Below, piece after piece: positions 34,966 to 44,202 of a stretch of 64,000 bases of DNA; the stretch's first letter is position 1; the number at the start of each line of letters is the position of its first letter. The position numbers and the translations under genes are program-made. The DNA comes from Runella aurantiaca (GTDB lineage: Bacteria; Bacteroidota; Bacteroidia; Cytophagales; Spirosomataceae), in assembly GCF_003339505.1 (NCBI RefSeq), contig NZ_QPIW01000007.1, positions 124,001 to 188,000 on the forward strand. Direction: 5' to 3'. Under the pieces are notes generated by a model. It saw only the letters and a list, made by a program, of their open reading frames with translations, made no database searches and was not told the DNA's origin.

Positions 34966-37152
34966 ATGAATTCACAATACATTAAGCAAATAGTTGAGCA
35001 ATTGGTTTTGGCAACTGGCCAACCCGTAGTGGCTCAAAAAGCCAAAGTAGATTTAGTGGAACAGTCCAACACCTATACTGCCAGAGACATTGACCGTTTT
35101 ATTGAAGCACTTAGCAACTCGGCGCGTTTAAGTGATTTAACCATCATCGTCAACAGTTGCCCCGTTGACCAATTTGACGAATTAATCAACAGCTCGGCGT
35201 ATCCAGTTCTCTATTTTGAACAACTAAACTTAGGACTCACACCCATCATTGGCGGGAGCGATTCTCAAGGCAAAAAAATAGCTTGGTCGCCAGTGATTAC
35301 CTATGAGCCCTCCGAGCAAATAAGCTGTAAAAACCCGCTCCTGTTCAGGAATCACCCCGACCCCAGCAAAAACGGGCAGGTAGTTTACATTACCACCTTT
35401 CCGATGCAGCCGTTGGTCAGCGACGACAGCTCATTGCGCCAAGCCGAAAAAGAAGTTTTATCACCGCTTCAACGCCTCACCCGCCTACTTCGAAACGAAC
35501 GAAAAGACATTGGCTATATTTATTTTTACGCAGTTGTAGTAGGGCTTATCAGCCTCATTCTGCCGTTGGGCGTGCAGGCCATTTTCAGTTTGGTTTCGAG
35601 TGGTTCTATCTTTAGTTCTGTATATGTACTGATGGGTTTGGTGGTGTTGGGATTGATAGGCAGCGGTATTATGCAAATCATTCAGGTAACGCTGGTAGAA
35701 ACCCTCCAAATGCGCATCTTTGCCAAAGCGGCTTTTGAATTTACCTACCGTGTTCCTCGCCTCAATTCTGAAGGACTCTCACAGGATAACCCGACGGAAT
35801 TAATGAACCGTTTTTTCGACGTACTGACGGTTCAGAAGGCGCTGCCCAAATTTTTAATTGACCTCACTGGCGCAGTACTTCAGATTATTTTCGGGCTCTT
35901 GTTGTTGTCGTTTTATCACCCTTTCTTTATCGCTTTCAGCTTCTTTGTTATTTTTGTCTTCTTTACCATTGTTCGTCTCAATGGTCGTAAAGGACTGGAA
36001 ACCAGCATCAAAGAATCCAAATATAAATACCGCGTAGTGGCTTGGCTGGAAGGAATGGCTGGAACGCTGTTCTCCTTCAAAACAGCAGGCGCCACCAATC
36101 TACCCATTCAACGAATGGACGGGTTAGTAACCAACTACCTCACTTACCGGACCAAACACTTCAAAATCCTTCAAGGGTTTTATTATTACGCGCTGATTTT
36201 CAAAGTGTTGGTTATTGGTGGTTTGTTGGTATTAGGAACCTACCTGTTGGTTAACCGTCAAATTTCACTTGGACAGTTTGTGGCCTCCGAAATCGTGATT
36301 GTGTTGCTGACGGGAGCGGTTGAAAAGCTCTTTTTAAGCATTGACGTGGTCTTTGATTTGCTAACTGCGGTGGATAAACTCGGCTACGTTAGTGATCTTC
36401 CTCTTGAAAAAGATGGCGGTCTTACCTTCAAAACGCCCAAGGAAGAAATGGCCTTGAAAGCCCGCAATCTGAGCTATACCTACGCTGGTTCAGCCAAAGC
36501 GGCGCTGAAAAATATCAATCTGGATGTCAAAGCCGGGGAGCGAATTTGCATCACGGGTCAGAATGGTTCTGGTAAGCATACCCTACTCAAAGTCCTTTCT
36601 GGAATCCTGAATAGCTACGAAGGCAGTGTGATGTACAACGGCATTTCCTTGCGTGATTTAGACATGAATCTCCTCCGTACCCACGTAAGTATGAATTTCC
36701 CTAATCAAGAGATTTTTGACGGAACCATTCTCGAAAACCTCACCATGGGTCGGGGAGGAATCACGCTTGAACAATTGCAGGCAGTGCTCGACAAATTGCA
36801 TTTAACCGATGAAATTTCATCCCTTCCAGAGGGACTCAGTACGCCCATTATTTCGGGCGGACGGCGCTTTTCCCTTAGTTTTGTCACCAAAATTGCCTTG
36901 GCACGTTGTTTGTTAACCCAACCGAAACTGATGCTTTATACCGACGCTCTCCGAGAAATTGAACGCAACGAACGCCTCCGTATCATTGATTTACTGACCG
37001 ATTCTTCCAATAGTTGGACATTGTTGGTCTTGTCAAACGAACCTGAGTTTATGGGAGCCTGCGACCGGGTCATTGTGATGAACGAAGGAGAAATCATTGC
37101 CGAAGGCCCTTACAAGAATGTACTCAAACACCTCTCTTTGCCGGAAAAATAA
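34966..37152 (+). CDS. ABC exporter (permease-ATPase fusion) with a degenerate ATPase domain
   Basis: The 728-residue protein joins an unusual N-terminal domain (about residues 1-150), a six-helix permease (about 180-460) and a C-terminal ATPase domain (about 490-720). The layout is that of type I secretion ABC proteins. The ATPase is degraded. Walker A reads GQNGSGKHT (K537, but His where Ser is usual). Walker B is LMLYTDALREIE, where the catalytic Glu is missing after Asp660. The signature is SGGRRFSLS, and the H-loop His is replaced by Asn691 in LLVLSNEPE. From memory, a Bacteroidota family of such exporters also departs from the H-loop consensus. HlyD and TolC genes follow, so it forms the inner-membrane part of a tripartite exporter. 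The cargo is unknown. Confidence 0.9.
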   Translation: MNSQYIKQIVEQLVLATGQPVVAQKAKVDLVEQSNTYTARDIDRFIEALSNSARLSDLTIIVNSCPVDQFDELINSSAYPVLYFEQLNLGLTPIIGGSDSQGKKIAWSPVITYEPSEQISCKNPLLFRNHPDPSKNGQVVYITTFPMQPLVSDDSSLRQAEKEVLSPLQRLTRLLRNERKDIGYIYFYAVVVGLISLILPLGVQAIFSLVSSGSIFSSVYVLMGLVVLGLIGSGIMQIIQVTLVETLQMRIFAKAAFEFTYRVPRLNSEGLSQDNPTELMNRFFDVLTVQKALPKFLIDLTGAVLQIIFGLLLLSFYHPFFIAFSFFVIFVFFTIVRLNGRKGLETSIKESKYKYRVVAWLEGMAGTLFSFKTAGATNLPIQRMDGLVTNYLTYRTKHFKILQGFYYYALIFKVLVIGGLLVLGTYLLVNRQISLGQFVASEIVIVLLTGAVEKLFLSIDVVFDLLTAVDKLGYVSDLPLEKDGGLTFKTPKEEMALKARNLSYTYAGSAKAALKNINLDVKAGERICITGQNGSGKHTLLKVLSGILNSYEGSVMYNGISLRDLDMNLLRTHVSMNFPNQEIFDGTILENLTMGRGGITLEQLQAVLDKLHLTDEISSLPEGLSTPIISGGRRFSLSFVTKIALARCLLTQPKLMLYTDALREIERNERLRIIDLLTDSSNSWTLLVLSNEPEFMGACDRVIVMNEGEIIAEGPYKNVLKHLSLPEK

Positions 37153-37178
37153 GTGGTTTGATTTATAAACAGAACACG

Positions 37179-38546
37179 ATGCTGAACTTATCAAAGCAAC
37201 GGGTCAATATACCCGCCATAGAAAAAGAAGTAAATTCACTCAACACCCTCCATTCACCCAAAACGGCACGAATCGTTTACCGATGGATTTTGGGCATTGT
37301 CATTGCCTTACTATTGGTCATGTTTTTGCCATGGCAACAAAACATCAACGGAAAAGGCTATGTAACGGCCCTCACGCCGCAAGACCGACCTCAAAATGTA
37401 CAAAATGCCGTAGCTGGACAAATAGCCCTCTGGAATGTGAGGGAGGGCGATTACGTCAAAAAGGGAGACACTATTTTGGTCATAACAGAAATAAAAGACG
37501 ACTATTTTGACCCGCAGGTTCTGACACGTACCCAAGAACAGATTCAGGCAAAAACCGACGGAATCGCTGCGTATAAAGCCAAAATAGAAGCAACCGACAA
37601 CCAAATTACGGCCCTACGCCAAGGATTGCAGTTTAGCTTAGAAAAGGCCCGCAATAAAGTCATTCAATCCCAATTGAAAGTCCGCAGCGACAGCGCCGAC
37701 ATGGTGGCCGTTAATCGCAATTTTCAAATTGCCAAAGAGCGCCTCGACCGGGCAGAGGTAATGTACAAAGAAGGAACCATTTCGTTGGTTGACCTCGAAA
37801 CCCGACGCCTCAAGCTCCAAGAAGACCAAGCCAAAATGGTGGCCCAAACCCAAAAACTCAGTATTGCCCGCAATGAATTAATCAACGCCCGTATTGAGTT
37901 GAGCTCGGTAGAAGCCGATTACCGCAAAGACATTGCCAAGGCATTTTCGGACCGCAGTACGGCACTTTCGAGCGTGGCCGATGGCGAGTCGGAGCTTTCA
38001 AAACTTCAGAATAAGTACGAAAATATCCGCATCCGGCGCGACCAGTACGTGGTTCGCTCACCCCAAGACGGCTACATCATAAAGACCCTCAAAGCGGGAC
38101 TCGGCGAAACCATCAAAGAAGGCGAGTCGATTGTGACCCTCCAACCTCGGCAACCCGAATTGGCGGTGGAACTGTACGTCAAAGCCATGGATTTATCATT
38201 GATTGCTCCCGGCCGCCACGTACGCTTAGAGTTTGACGGTTGGCCCGCGTTGCAATTTTCAGGTTGGCCGGGTACTTCAGTGGGTACTTTTGGTGGGTCA
38301 GTGGCCGTTGTAGACCGGGTAAACAGCAAAAACGGTCAATATCGTCTATTAATCAAAACCAATCAGCGAGGAAATGAAAACGAAAAATGGCCCGAGCAAC
38401 TCCGCATTGGTTCGGGTGTAAACGGCTTTGTCATGCTTCAAGATGTGCCTATTTGGTGGGAAATCTGGCGTCAACTCAATGGCTTCCCGCCTGATTATCT
38501 GGCCGATATTTTACCCGAAGAGGGCGAAAAAGAAGCAAAAAAATAG
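37179..38546 (+). CDS. HlyD family periplasmic adaptor subunit
   Basis: From the ATG at 37179 (26 bp after the ABC gene) the product is about 455 residues. An N-terminal cytoplasmic part is followed by a membrane helix (about residues 39-58, WILGIVIALLLVMFLPW). Then come a biotinyl-lipoyl-like half, VQNAVAGQIALWNVREGDYV, a long coiled-coil hairpin (about 115-280), and the second lipoyl half, YVVRSPQDGYIIKTLKAGLG, which ends GETIKEGESIV. A beta-barrel domain follows. It should link the ABC protein to the TolC-like channel across the periplasm. The frame's first codon is a TTG at 37158; the ATG is more likely. Confidence 0.92.
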   Translation: MLNLSKQRVNIPAIEKEVNSLNTLHSPKTARIVYRWILGIVIALLLVMFLPWQQNINGKGYVTALTPQDRPQNVQNAVAGQIALWNVREGDYVKKGDTILVITEIKDDYFDPQVLTRTQEQIQAKTDGIAAYKAKIEATDNQITALRQGLQFSLEKARNKVIQSQLKVRSDSADMVAVNRNFQIAKERLDRAEVMYKEGTISLVDLETRRLKLQEDQAKMVAQTQKLSIARNELINARIELSSVEADYRKDIAKAFSDRSTALSSVADGESELSKLQNKYENIRIRRDQYVVRSPQDGYIIKTLKAGLGETIKEGESIVTLQPRQPELAVELYVKAMDLSLIAPGRHVRLEFDGWPALQFSGWPGTSVGTFGGSVAVVDRVNSKNGQYRLLIKTNQRGNENEKWPEQLRIGSGVNGFVMLQDVPIWWEIWRQLNGFPPDYLADILPEEGEKEAKK

Positions 38547-38573
38547 TTAGTTCTTAAGTGAACAAACAAACCG

Positions 38574-39986
38574 ATGTTTATGAAAAAAACAATCATTCTG
38601 CTAATCGTAATGAATACCGCTGTATGGGCGCAAACCGACACGGCAAAGGTATTTTCGTACCGCGATTTTTACGATTTAGTTCTCAAAAACCACCCCGTGT
38701 TGCGCCAAGCTAACTCCCTCTCGGGGCAAGCTAGGGCGGAGTTGTTGATGGCAAAAGGAGGGTTCGACCCTAAATTGGACATTAATTTTGACCGTAAATA
38801 TTTTGAGAATAAAGCCTATTTCAACTTTTGGGATAACCAACTGAAAGTACCTCTGTACTGGGGGGGAATGGATGTCAAGGCGGGTTTTGAACGAAACGTG
38901 GGGGATGTGCTCGGAACCGACATCCGCACCCCACTCGACGGCCTCACCTATGTAGGGATAAACGTACCCATCCTGCAACGGTTTGTCATTGACGAACGCC
39001 GCGCCACGCTCCAAAATGCCCGCATTTTTCAGAATATCGCCGAAGCTGAACGCGTCAAAATGATTAACAAATTAATCCTTACCGTAGCAAAAGAATATTG
39101 GGAATGGTATTTTAGTTATCGTAACCAGTTACTTATCAAAGAGTTTTATGAGCTGGCAGCGCAACGCTTCCAGCTCGTAAGCAAACGTGTAATGCAAGGC
39201 GACCTTCCTGCCATTGATACCGCCGATGCCCAAGTAACGCTACTCGACCGGCGTGTGATGTTTGAACAAGCCACGGTCGAACTTCAAAATGCCCGCCTCA
39301 GGCTTTCAAACCACCTCTGGGACACCAACGGCTCCCCGCTAGAATTGCCCGAAACAGCCGTACCACAATTAAGCGCGGGCCAAGTGATTGATGCCACAAC
39401 CCTCGCCAATCTACTCGAAACCGCCCGACTTCGCCACCCTGAAATTCAGAAGCTTGATTTAAAAGCGCAACAACTCACCATTGACGAACGTCTGGGCCGC
39501 GAAATGCTAAAACCCCGCTTTGACGTCGGCTTATCTTCTCTCAATTACGCTCACCGTTTTATTACAGGTTCCAAAATTCCCGATACGGGGGCATTTCCAG
39601 CTTTTTATAAAATAAACGTTGATTTTTCATTGCCTTTGCTGTTTCGGAAAGAGCGAGGAAAACTCGAAATTATTCGCGTAAAACAGTTCCAGAACACACT
39701 GGAAATCCAGCAGTTGCGTCGAGAAATCAATAACGAAGTTCAGGCGGCCTACAACGACGTAAAGAATTTGGAAGGGCAAATTATCCAGCAACAAATCGCG
39801 GTGCAACGCCAAGCGCAAGTGCTGCGCGCAGAAGAACAACGCTTCAGCATCGGCGAGAGCCAGTTGTTTTTGGTGAACCAACGCGAATCCAAGCTTAACG
39901 AGCTGAAAGTCAAGCTTGAATCTATGAAAACAAAGTACGAAAAAGCCAAAGCAACGCTATCATTCGCGGCAGGAACAATTGAATAA
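38574..39986 (+). CDS. TolC family outer membrane channel
   Basis: The 470-residue product has a signal peptide (MKKTIILLIVMNTAVWAQ) and two similar halves of long amphipathic helices and short strands, as in TolC. Landmarks are FYDLVLKNHPVLRQANSLSG, the strand region YVGINVPILQRFVI, LETARLRHPEIQKLDLKAQQ and the ending FSIGESQLFLVNQRESKLNE, which is typical of the family. It forms the trimeric outer-membrane exit duct of the exporter encoded by the two genes before it, 27 bp downstream of hlyD. It is convergent with the TamL gene, with 169 bp between. Confidence 0.92.
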   Translation: MFMKKTIILLIVMNTAVWAQTDTAKVFSYRDFYDLVLKNHPVLRQANSLSGQARAELLMAKGGFDPKLDINFDRKYFENKAYFNFWDNQLKVPLYWGGMDVKAGFERNVGDVLGTDIRTPLDGLTYVGINVPILQRFVIDERRATLQNARIFQNIAEAERVKMINKLILTVAKEYWEWYFSYRNQLLIKEFYELAAQRFQLVSKRVMQGDLPAIDTADAQVTLLDRRVMFEQATVELQNARLRLSNHLWDTNGSPLELPETAVPQLSAGQVIDATTLANLLETARLRHPEIQKLDLKAQQLTIDERLGREMLKPRFDVGLSSLNYAHRFITGSKIPDTGAFPAFYKINVDFSLPLLFRKERGKLEIIRVKQFQNTLEIQQLRREINNEVQAAYNDVKNLEGQIIQQQIAVQRQAQVLRAEEQRFSIGESQLFLVNQRESKLNELKVKLESMKTKYEKAKATLSFAAGTIE

Positions 39987-40155
39987 GGAAAAAGTGTAAG
40001 GGTGAAAGAGGTTGCGAAATAGAATATTGGGCCTAATAATTATAAGCCAAAAATGTCAGGAGTTTAGTTTTGAAAAAACTTTACAGTACTTTCAGCCAAA
40101 TATTTTCGGACTTCTTTACCCGTTTTCCATTATCCATTTTTCCGTTATCCGTCCC

Positions 40156-42837
40156 TTAAAAAGGATACCCAATTCCGATATTAAATACGGGATAATTGGG
40201 GCTGGAACGGCGAAACGAAAATTTAGGAAGCAGGTATCGCTCATCGATGGTGGTGGTTTGTCCAAGGGCATTGGTCACCACAAATCGCCGGCTGGGATCA
40301 TAGACCTTGATTCCCATGTCGAGACGAAAGATAAAATACGAAAGGTCGTACCGCAGTCCAACGCCCGTTCCGACGGCAAACTCTTTGTAAAAACGATTGA
40401 ATTGAAACACCCCGTTTAAGGTATTTTGATTGGGACTCGTGCCCTTGTCGAGCCGCATACGCCACACATTTCCCACATCCAAAAACAGCGCGTAGTTTAC
40501 ATCGCCCACAAACCGAAATAAGTGGCCCCGTAGTTCTACATTTGCCTCCATGAGTACGTCCCCGAGTTGTTCAAAGCGGTACTCATAACCACTGTACTGC
40601 GTCACGCCAGGCTGAAGGGTGGTCGTTTCTCCATTCCGAAAAATCGGGCTACCCGTTTGTAAGTCAACGTTTGGATAGGCAGAACCCAGCCCTAAGCGCC
40701 GGGGAGGCCACGCGCGCAGGCTGTTGCTCCCGCCGCCCGTCAGCGATTTTTCATAGGGAGCCACCCGACGGTCATTGTAGTTGAAAATCAACCCCGAATT
40801 GACACGGTACACCAACGTACTTTTGGAACCTAGGGGGTTATACTTTCGGTATTCTACGTTGGTTTTCAGGAACTTGTACAATTCAAATCCATCCAATCCC
40901 AACGATACTTTTTGCGGCTCCAAGAGACTTAAAGCCGTTCCTCCCGACTCGGCAAACAGGCGCAGATAATGCGCACGTCGGTTTTGCCCGATGATGTTAT
41001 TGTTAAAAACGTAGGAGAAATTGACACTCGAAATCACCGCCGACTGAAAGCTGAATTTGAGCGGATTACCGCCGTATTGATACAGAGAATCCAACAATTC
41101 ACCAAATTCACGGCTTTGTTTACTCTGCAAAATACTCAAATCTACGGCAGTCAGACTCAGGTATTCAAATTCGCTTTTTTTCCAATTATACCGCAAACTC
41201 GCCTGAAAACCACTCCGGATAAAATCGGGGTCAGACCCGAGAAAATCGCGGTTGGTATAATTATATCCCAGACTGACAATGGTACGCGGGGTTTTGCGGT
41301 TAAAGCCAGCGGCCATTTTGCCAGGGAATAAAAATCGGGGAAAAATCAACGCCGTATTGACCCCCATTTCTAAGGTACGTACCAAATTGGCATTATTGTT
41401 TAGGCCAAAATTGGCATCCAATGCTCCGCGAAGCGATACCTCAAAGTTTTCAAGTCGTCCAAAAATATTACGCACCCGAAAAGTGCCGTTCAGAAATGGC
41501 CCCGGCAAATTCTGCACTACATTCACCCCACCTTCTCCCGTTACCTGATATTTATCGTGCGGAATCACCCGAATAAGCGTTTTTATATTACCATTGGTGG
41601 TATCGGTATCAATATTGATAAACTGAAACTGATCCAAAACACTCAATTGACGCGAGGTCTCATCCCAATCTTTTTGTCGGTAAATATTTCCCGGACGAAT
41701 CAGAATCTTTTCGTTGAGCACCCGGGGAGCATAATAATGTTTCGGCGTAAAAGAATACTGAATGCCCCTATAAACTACGGTGTCGCGCATTACAGAAGGC
41801 GCCTCTCCCGGCAGGCTCTCCACCCTAAATCCCACGGGATTGAACGTGTATCGTGTATGTTTGTCGTGATTACGGGGATAATTTATCTGTAATCCCTTCA
41901 CGTCTACGATGTGAAAAAGCGAATCGGTGGCTAGATTATGACCCGTCGTATCCACCAAAAATCCGCCGTTGCGTTTGCCAGTGGCACTTTGTACAGGCCG
42001 CAGGTAGTTGCGGTCAAATCCAAAATAACCGTTGTTGCGCATCAATTGCTCCACTCGGGTTATTTCACTTACCACGTCACTGTACTTAAAATTGTTGCCA
42101 GATTTAAGGTAAGAAGCAGTTTTGGTAGCCGACAATAAACTGTCAATTTCAGCATCTTTGTGCGTCAAAATATCCACATTTCTAAGCACGTGCGGCAGCC
42201 CTTCGGCAATGCTGTATGTGGTGCGAATTCGACCGAAAAGGGTGTCGGTCATAAAGTCAACGTTGGCATCACGGTAGCCTTCATTGACCAAATATCCTTT
42301 GATTTTAACGGCATTATTGCGGGCATTTTTTTCGGAAAAATAAACAGGGGCCTCCCCAAACGTGCGCATTCCCCAGTTCCCCTCTTCAATCCGAAGGCGG
42401 TATTTATTCACCACGCGATTGTATTTGCGGCGCAGCGCCGACAGTTTGCGGGAGTCGTCGGCGTAGCGGGTAAACTGACGTTCATAGTAGCGACTCAGGG
42501 TATCAAATTTAATACGTTGCGTATCGCGGTCGTATCGTTTGTCCAACGCCTGATAAATCCAAAGGGAGACTGTCGCACCCGGAATTCCGAGAAATCTTTT
42601 GTTGGGACGTTGCGGCAAAAGTGGATCCAAGGCTTCGGTTTTCACCACCGAGTTGCCTTTGAAAAGTTGATTTCCCAGCAAATATTCGTCTTTTTTAGGG
42701 GTGCTTTTGTTGGAGCAAGCCGCCAAAAAGAAACATAAACCGACAAAAAAAACACCGTTAAAAACAGAGGAGCAACCAACAACTGGCCTCGGTTTGTGAT
42801 ACTGAATCGTATCTTTGCAGCTTGAAAATTCGGCCAT
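40156..42837 (-). CDS. tamL: BamA/TamA family outer membrane lipoprotein (TamL-like)
   Basis: The product is an outer-membrane protein of the Omp85 superfamily with a lipoprotein signal: hydrophobic VFFVGLCFFLAAC, then SNKSTPKKDEYLLGNQLFKG. POTRA-like domains follow (about residues 60-430; examples are GYLVNEGYRDANVDFMTDTL and DQFQFINIDTDTTNGNIKTL). The C-terminal barrel carries LTGGGSNSLRAWPPRRLGLG, which matches the conserved (V/I)RGF-type loop region, and the final strand FNIGIGYPF. In Bacteroidota, TamL works with TamB to insert outer-membrane proteins. No tamB lies in the window. The frame opens at 42894; the ATG at 42837 gives a signal region of about 41 residues, still long, so the start is uncertain. 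Confidence 0.88.
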   Translation of the reverse strand: MAEFSSCKDTIQYHKPRPVVGCSSVFNGVFFVGLCFFLAACSNKSTPKKDEYLLGNQLFKGNSVVKTEALDPLLPQRPNKRFLGIPGATVSLWIYQALDKRYDRDTQRIKFDTLSRYYERQFTRYADDSRKLSALRRKYNRVVNKYRLRIEEGNWGMRTFGEAPVYFSEKNARNNAVKIKGYLVNEGYRDANVDFMTDTLFGRIRTTYSIAEGLPHVLRNVDILTHKDAEIDSLLSATKTASYLKSGNNFKYSDVVSEITRVEQLMRNNGYFGFDRNYLRPVQSATGKRNGGFLVDTTGHNLATDSLFHIVDVKGLQINYPRNHDKHTRYTFNPVGFRVESLPGEAPSVMRDTVVYRGIQYSFTPKHYYAPRVLNEKILIRPGNIYRQKDWDETSRQLSVLDQFQFINIDTDTTNGNIKTLIRVIPHDKYQVTGEGGVNVVQNLPGPFLNGTFRVRNIFGRLENFEVSLRGALDANFGLNNNANLVRTLEMGVNTALIFPRFLFPGKMAAGFNRKTPRTIVSLGYNYTNRDFLGSDPDFIRSGFQASLRYNWKKSEFEYLSLTAVDLSILQSKQSREFGELLDSLYQYGGNPLKFSFQSAVISSVNFSYVFNNNIIGQNRRAHYLRLFAESGGTALSLLEPQKVSLGLDGFELYKFLKTNVEYRKYNPLGSKSTLVYRVNSGLIFNYNDRRVAPYEKSLTGGGSNSLRAWPPRRLGLGSAYPNVDLQTGSPIFRNGETTTLQPGVTQYSGYEYRFEQLGDVLMEANVELRGHLFRFVGDVNYALFLDVGNVWRMRLDKGTSPNQNTLNGVFQFNRFYKEFAVGTGVGLRYDLSYFIFRLDMGIKVYDPSRRFVVTNALGQTTTIDERYLLPKFSFRRSSPNYPVFNIGIGYPF
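42810..42817 (+). promoter_or_regulatory. possible promoter of the RNA methyltransferase gene
   Basis: TATCTTTG on the plus strand, followed by CAG, fits the TAnnTTTG box. TTTG at 42793-42796 is only 13 bases upstream. It would give a leader of about 107 bases to the ATG at 42930 and lies inside the 5' end of the divergent tamL coding region. Confidence 0.35.
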
Positions 42838-42929
42838 ACGTCCCGCAGAAGGGTAAAATCTTTTCAGAACTGTAAAAATGGCTTTATGACGCATTCAGAA
42901 TCCCTTTTGAAAATTGATATATCACGCAA

Positions 42930-43685
42930 ATGTTATCCAAAAATCTCACAAAATACCTTCACTCACTGCAATTAAAGAAATTCAGACTGGAACACAACGC
43001 TTTTTTGGTAGAAGGTGCCAAAAGTGTATTGGAACTCTTAACCGCTGATTTTCAGACCGAACTGGTGGTGGTTACCGAGCAATTTTACAAAGAAAATACG
43101 CAAAAATTAGAGAAACAACCTTTTCGTCTCGAAATCGCCACCGCCGACGAACTCGCCCGGGCGGGTACACTCCAAACCAATGATGCGGCCTTGGCCGTTG
43201 TAAAAACGAAAGACAATGATTTTTTGTATGCCGAAAAAGGAGAATACGTGCTCATCCTCGACGACATCCGGGACCCTGGCAACCTCGGCACTATCATCCG
43301 CATTGCCGATTGGTACGGCATCACCAAAATCGTTTGTTCACAAACCACCACCGACTGGTACAATCCCAAAGTCATTGCCGCAAGCAAAGGTTCTTTTACG
43401 CGCGTGAGAGGGTATTATGCGGAGTTAACTGCGTATTTGGAGAAGGTAAGGAATATGGAACACGGAACACAGATTTACGGAACTTTTTTAGAAGGCAAAA
43501 ACATCCACCAAACCACATTTGGCGATACGGGCTACATCGTGATGGGCAACGAGTCCAACGGCATCGGGCCGACGGTCGAACAATTCGTCATCCACAAAAT
43601 TACGATTCCGCGCTTTGGCGGCGCAGAATCGTTGAATGTCGGCATTGCCGCGGCGGTAGTGCTGGATAATTGGCGGAGGGGTTAA
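42930..43685 (+). CDS. TrmH/SpoU family RNA 2'-O-methyltransferase
   Basis: The 251-residue product has an N-terminal substrate-binding domain (LHSLQLKKFRLEHNAFLVEG then AKSVLELL) and a C-terminal SPOUT domain. The SPOUT domain shows the three SpoU motifs: motif 1 DDIRDPGNLGTIIRIADWYG, motif 2 IVMGNESNGIGPTVEQ and motif 3 IPRFGGAESLNVGIAAAVVL. It should methylate a ribose in rRNA or tRNA with SAM; the target nucleotide cannot be told. It is divergent from tamL with overlapping control regions. Confidence 0.94.
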   Translation: MLSKNLTKYLHSLQLKKFRLEHNAFLVEGAKSVLELLTADFQTELVVVTEQFYKENTQKLEKQPFRLEIATADELARAGTLQTNDAALAVVKTKDNDFLYAEKGEYVLILDDIRDPGNLGTIIRIADWYGITKIVCSQTTTDWYNPKVIAASKGSFTRVRGYYAELTAYLEKVRNMEHGTQIYGTFLEGKNIHQTTFGDTGYIVMGNESNGIGPTVEQFVIHKITIPRFGGAESLNVGIAAAVVLDNWRRG

Positions 43686-43860
43686 GCCATTGTTTAGGGG
43701 CAAAAGCTACATCACAATATTTGCCAAAATTTACTTTGATAGTGCAGTTTTTGAATTTTAAACACAAAAAAATAAATATACCCAAAAGTTATTTTTCAGT
43801 AAGTGTAATCTTAGCGTATATTGCGTAACAATTACGTTTTGTTACTATTCTACCCCTACA

Positions 43861-44049
43861 ATGAAGCTTATTGAAAAAATAGTCAGGGTTCTTCTGGGGA
43901 TCATTTTGGGCCTCTGCTTGCTGGTTATATCCCCGCTATTTATACCTTATTTTTTAATCAAAGGATACCACTTCGCCAAAAAAACATACCTTACGTACAA
44001 GCTTTCGCAGCAACAAAAGAAGGAAAACCTCGAAACACGCAAGTTGTAG
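43861..44049 (+). CDS. small membrane protein of unknown function
   Basis: A 62-residue product with a short basic start (MKLIEKIVRV), a long hydrophobic stretch (about residues 9-34, LLGIILGLCLLVISPLFIPYF) that can form one or two helices, and a basic, polar tail (YKLSQQQKKENLETRKL). The tail should be cytoplasmic. I do not recognise a family. The ATG is preceded by an AT-rich stretch and the gene stands alone, 175 bp from its upstream neighbour. Its hydrophobicity pattern and charge bias look real rather than random. Confidence 0.55.
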   Translation: MKLIEKIVRVLLGIILGLCLLVISPLFIPYFLIKGYHFAKKTYLTYKLSQQQKKENLETRKL

Positions 44050-44202
44050 CTTCATTGCACCCGTACGCCGAATTATTTATTTTTTTAAGCACTTTCACTG
44101 GTTTGACAAAGGTCCTCATTAAGCGCTTCGCCTTGAGGATTCAGTATATTTCAATGCTGAATTCCTTCAACATAAAGAATAACTATAGCCCCTGTCAACC
44201 GC

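Noticed and set aside
40123-40151. Two copies of a TTTTCC-rTTATCC word between tolC and tamL
   Set aside because: Too short and imperfect to separate from chance in AT-rich DNA.
40012-40419. 135-codon plus-strand frame after tolC
   Set aside because: Its second half lies antisense to tamL and the residues are those expected of a shadow frame.
42160-42738. 192-codon plus-strand frame
   Set aside because: It is entirely antisense to the POTRA and N-terminal region of tamL, which has clear family motifs in its own frame.
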